In this document: piece by piece, positions 4,967 to 6,855 of the stretch
Layout: every line of letters starts with the position of its first letter
Numbering within the stretch: position 1 is the stretch's first letter
DNA from: Rubrobacter sp.
Lineage (GTDB): Bacteria; Actinomycetota; Rubrobacteria; Rubrobacterales; Rubrobacteraceae
DNA length: 6,855 nucleotides
Assembly: GCA_016781705.1 (NCBI GenBank)
Contig: JADDPV010000282.1
Coordinates: forward strand, 1-6,855
Direction of reading: 5' to 3'
Notes under the pieces: model-generated
Seen by the model: only the letters and a program-made list of their open reading frames with translations
What the model was told of the DNA's origin: nothing
Database searches by the model: none
Program-made: the position numbers and the translations under genes

Positions 4967-5289
4967 GGCGGCCCCTTGTCCCGCGCCAGGAGCAGCACGG
5001 CGACCTCCTCGCCGTACCAGGAGCCTCCCGGCTTGCGCCAGATGACGAGTCCGGACCGCTCCTTCGGGGACCACCCAGCCGCGAGGAGGCGGCGTTCGTC
5101 CTCGCTTCGCAAGGCTCGGGCGGCGCTGAGGCCCACGACCTCGCCCCCGACCTCCCGCTCCGCCTCCCGTGGCTTCTGCAATTTTTGTGCGGTAGCGGCC
5201 GTGGGCTTTTCCGAATCTTCGCGCTGGATCCGTGGCTCCTCTTCGATCGTCTTCTTGAGGGCGTCGAGCCACGCCTTCTTCGCGTTCAT
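4963..5289 (-). CDS. Small hypothetical protein downstream of DUF3987, 108 aa
   Basis: The start at 5289 is well fixed: AGGAAGGAGGGGC stands directly before the ATG. The frame is also open upstream to 5346, but that extension lacks a comparable ribosome site. The N-terminus is charged and helical (MNAKKAWLDALKKTIEEEPR), followed by a linker (PTAATAQKLQKPREAEREVGG) and a compact C-terminal part, ALRSEDERRLLAAGWSPKER then SGLVIWRKPGGSWYGEEVAVLLL. The C-terminal part is shared with the 79-aa paralogue at 4035-4274. Position right after the replication protein suggests an accessory replication factor or primase/helicase partner, but no domain is identifiable. The stop overlaps an 11-codon mini-ORF (ATGA), and the start overlaps the stop of a 44-codon ORF, so the gene is embedded in a coupled operon. 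Confidence 0.8.
   Translation of the reverse strand: MNAKKAWLDALKKTIEEEPRIQREDSEKPTAATAQKLQKPREAEREVGGEVVGLSAARALRSEDERRLLAAGWSPKERSGLVIWRKPGGSWYGEEVAVLLLARDKGPP
5173..5192. repeat. Degenerate third copy of the iteron-like repeat
   Basis: CTTCTGCAATTTTTGTGCGG resembles CTTTTGCACGTTTTGCACGG at about 15 of 20 positions by eye. It lies inside the 108-aa gene at the codons for TAATAQKLQK. This is the second parental site of the deletion that formed the 79-aa copy. Confidence 0.4.
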
Positions 5290-5420
5290 GCCCCTCCTTC
5301 CTGTGAGGCGTGATTTTTCGGGATCCCTGGAGTGGGGGACGTGCAAAACGTGCGAAAGGGTGCTCGGAGGGCTTTTGCACGTTTTGCACGGTGGGTGTCC
5401 GGAGCATTTGTGATTTTCAT
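5286..5420 (-). CDS. Possible 44-aa ORF coupled to both neighbours
   Basis: The frame begins MKITNAPDTHRAKRAKALRA and ends NHASQEGGA. Its ATG overlaps the DUF3987 stop (ATGA at 5417-5420), and its TGA overlaps the ATG of the 108-aa gene (ATGA at 5286-5289). AAAGAAGAG lies at good distance before the start. Tight coupling at both ends argues for translation. Against it, the middle of the ORF is simply the hairpin repeat read as codons (HRAKRAKALRAPFRTF), and the peptide has no recognised family and a low-complexity look. It may serve mainly to keep ribosomes moving through the repeat, or be fortuitous. A second frame from 5407 (MLRTPTVQNVQK) matches the start of the 79-aa paralogue and is the alternative. 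Confidence 0.4.
   Translation of the reverse strand: MKITNAPDTHRAKRAKALRAPFRTFCTSPTPGIPKNHASQEGGA
5340..5390. repeat. Inverted iteron-like repeat, 19-bp arms with 13-base loop
   Basis: CGTGCAAAACGTGCGAAAG at 5340-5358 and CTTTTGCACGTTTTGCACG at 5372-5390 are reverse complements with one mismatch. Each arm is two tandem CGTGCAAAA 9-mers, one unit slightly altered. No T tract follows, so it does not look like a terminator. The tandem 9-mers in both orientations beside a replication-protein gene resemble iterons or a regulator binding site. It lies just after the DUF3987 stop codon. Confidence 0.75.
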
Positions 5421-6855
5421 ATCTCTTCTTTCAGGCTCGGATGCAAGCGCAGCAGCGTGGTCGGACGGCCTCCGGTCTCCGCCTTCTCGACGCGCAACCA
5501 CCCGTAGTCTTCGAGCAAGGTTGCTGCGGCGTTGACCTCTTCGGATGTCGAGAGCCTCGACCACTGCCGGCCACGGTAGACGCTACGCACTGCGTCACCG
5601 TCCTTCACGTCGCCTTTGCGTATGCGCGCCAAGAGCGCCCGCGCGCCTTCAAGGGGCGGGTTCTCGCCAGAGGCGTAGACGCGACGGGCGTGGCCCTCCA
5701 GGTACTCGCACCACGCCGCCGCCCTCGCCGCCGACGCGACGCCGACCCTGCCCCCGGCGTCGGCCGTGCCGTCCGCAGTGCCAACGAGATGGAAGACCAG
5801 GGTGAGGGACGGCATGAGCGAGCGGTACTTCGCCAGGTGCGAGACGAATGCTTCGGAGGCTTCTCCGTTGCGCAGCTTCGCTTCGAGCTCGTGGCGCCAG
5901 GCGTCGAAGACCCCTTGCGCTTCTGGGGAGAAGCCGACCGTTGGGATGTCCCCTTCGCGTTCGGCGACCGCCCCGCACTTCTCGGGGTCGAGGACGTCGA
6001 GGGCCTCGTAGACGGCGTAGGCGCGGTTCTTGGCCTCCCCGTCGGGATAGCGGTCCACGTTGCGCCAGGGTCCCGAAGGCGGGTCGGGCCAGACGAGGAG
6101 CTGGAAGCGTTGCAAGAGGCCGTCGGCTCCCTCACCGCCCCGCGAGGCGCCGTAGACGTAAGAGCGCAAGGGTCCGGGCTGTATGCCGCCCAGGAGGGAG
6201 ATGCACAAAGCCTCGACGTGCAGCGTGCCGCGCCCGATTCGGTCCACCGTGTAGGAGCCCGTCCCATTCCACGACTCCAGGTAGAACGCCCGGTCGACCT
6301 CTCTCCCCTGCCTGTCGAGCCCCCTGAGCCAGCCCGTGAGCTCGTCTCGCTGCACGAGGATGCCGGACGGGTTGTCGCGCAGGATCTCCACGAGCTTCTC
6401 TATCGTGGTGTCGGAGGTCTTGTAGCGGCGCTCCTTCGGCTCGCTCGGGATCACCATGTTCCGCCGCCGGTCGATCAGGTTGTCCAGGCGTGAGCGGTCG
6501 CCGGTCTCGACGGACTTCTTGGCCGCGGCGTCTATCGCCTTCTTCATCGCCGCCTTCTCCGCCTCGATGGCCTCCGCTTCAGCCGCATGGTCGGCGAGCG
6601 CCCCTTCGTGTGCCTCACGGGCTTCGGCCACGAGACGGTCCAAGGGCTTCACGACCTCGGCGAGCGCGGGGCTTTTCATGGCCGAAGGCGGACCGATGAT
6701 CCCCACCCACAGGTTCGCCACCACGAGCCAGTCGTCGTATCGCTTGGGTCGGATGCCGACCCTTCGACCCACGAGGGACGCCGCGACGGCGACGGCTCCC
6801 ACGGCCACGTAGTCGAGCGGGACCTGCATCCTCTCGGCGATGTCCTCGCACCAGG
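5417..6855 (-). CDS. DUF3987-type P-loop replication protein, C-terminal 478 codons (5' end beyond window)
   Basis: The frame is open to the right edge: WCEDIAER precedes the Met at 6829, and in this family that Met is internal, so the start lies outside. Numbering from that Met, VGRRVGIRPKRYDDWLVVANLWVGIIG leads into GPPSAMKS (46-53), a Walker A P-loop. A long charged helical region follows (about 60-130). GILVQRDELTGWLRGLDR (156-173) is the Walker B-like segment, FYLESWNGTGSYTVDRIGR (182-200) is family-typical, and LLGGIQPGPL (212-221) is a sensor-like motif. The C-terminal 80 residues look like a winged helix (RSVYRGRQWSRLSTSEEVNAAATLLEDYGWLR). DUF3987 proteins are associated with primase or helicase functions of plasmids, satellites and integrative elements. 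A primase-polymerase domain might be fused or encoded upstream; this cannot be seen. The stop overlaps a small ORF as ATGA. Confidence 0.85.
   Translation of the reverse strand, partial: WCEDIAERMQVPLDYVAVGAVAVAASLVGRRVGIRPKRYDDWLVVANLWVGIIGPPSAMKSPALAEVVKPLDRLVAEAREAHEGALADHAAEAEAIEAEKAAMKKAIDAAAKKSVETGDRSRLDNLIDRRRNMVIPSEPKERRYKTSDTTIEKLVEILRDNPSGILVQRDELTGWLRGLDRQGREVDRAFYLESWNGTGSYTVDRIGRGTLHVEALCISLLGGIQPGPLRSYVYGASRGGEGADGLLQRFQLLVWPDPPSGPWRNVDRYPDGEAKNRAYAVYEALDVLDPEKCGAVAEREGDIPTVGFSPEAQGVFDAWRHELEAKLRNGEASEAFVSHLAKYRSLMPSLTLVFHLVGTADGTADAGGRVGVASAARAAAWCEYLEGHARRVYASGENPPLEGARALLARIRKGDVKDGDAVRSVYRGRQWSRLSTSEEVNAAATLLEDYGWLRVEKAETGGRPTTLLRLHPSLKEEI

Noticed and set aside
5340..5390. 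Hairpin as a rho-independent terminator
   Set aside because: No T tract on either side, and the operon continues through it with coupled starts.
5340..5390. CRISPR-like array
   Set aside because: The repeats are 9-mers in tandem and inverted copies, without regular spacers or a cas gene.
4931..5407. 158-codon minus-strand frame beginning MLRTPTVQNVQK
   Set aside because: Its start resembles the 79-aa gene, but beyond that it is a shadow of the 108-aa gene, which has a far better ribosome site and a conserved paralogue. Only the repeat-encoded start is meaningful.
5441..6493. 350-codon plus-strand open frame
   Set aside because: It lies opposite the well-supported DUF3987 gene, is Arg/Val/Pro-rich, and has no domain. 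It is a typical GC-rich antisense shadow.

Overview
The window looks like the integrase-proximal end of an integrative mobile element in a high-GC actinobacterium. G/C-ending codons, GTG starts, many AGG/CGG arginine codons and a promoter that predicts a leaderless transcript all fit this. My best guess is a Rubrobacter-like host. That rests on general resemblance, not on a search.

Layout. Bases 1-121 hold the 3' end of a plus-strand gene, probably chromosomal flank. Everything else reads right to left on the minus strand. In transcription order the genes are: a DUF3987-type P-loop replication protein (5417 to beyond the right edge); a 44-codon ORF coupled at both ends, which contains a hairpin of CGTGCAAAA repeats; a 108-aa small protein; an 11-codon mini-ORF; a 159-aa protein with an SSB-like acidic tail; a relic of a second DUF3987 gene; a 79-aa paralogue of the 108-aa protein; a 46-aa ORF; a 119-aa Cys/His plus coiled-coil protein; a 249-aa protein of unknown function; a small gene broken by a one-base frameshift; about 450 bp of degenerate sequence; a 71-aa XRE repressor; and a 561-aa large serine recombinase running into the flank.

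The genes are packed with ATGA, GTGA or TAGTG junctions, which suggests translational coupling in one or two operons. An AT-rich island at 1956-1991 separates the XRE-recombinase pair from the rest. It holds a TATAAT box and three GCTATCAT half-sites, so the XRE protein probably represses itself and the integrase. No capsid, terminase or conjugation gene is visible, so the element could be a satellite-like or plasmid-like integrative element. The right-hand part is missing.

The most interesting structure is at 4035-5420. The DUF3987 gene and its small downstream partner occur twice in direct orientation. The downstream copy is shrunken by two internal deletions, one of about 1.1 kb and one of about 0.2 kb, both at short homologies. 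An iteron-like repeat, CGTGCAAAACGTGCAAAAG in minus-strand reading, lies between the two genes of the intact pair and at the deletion junction of the relic.
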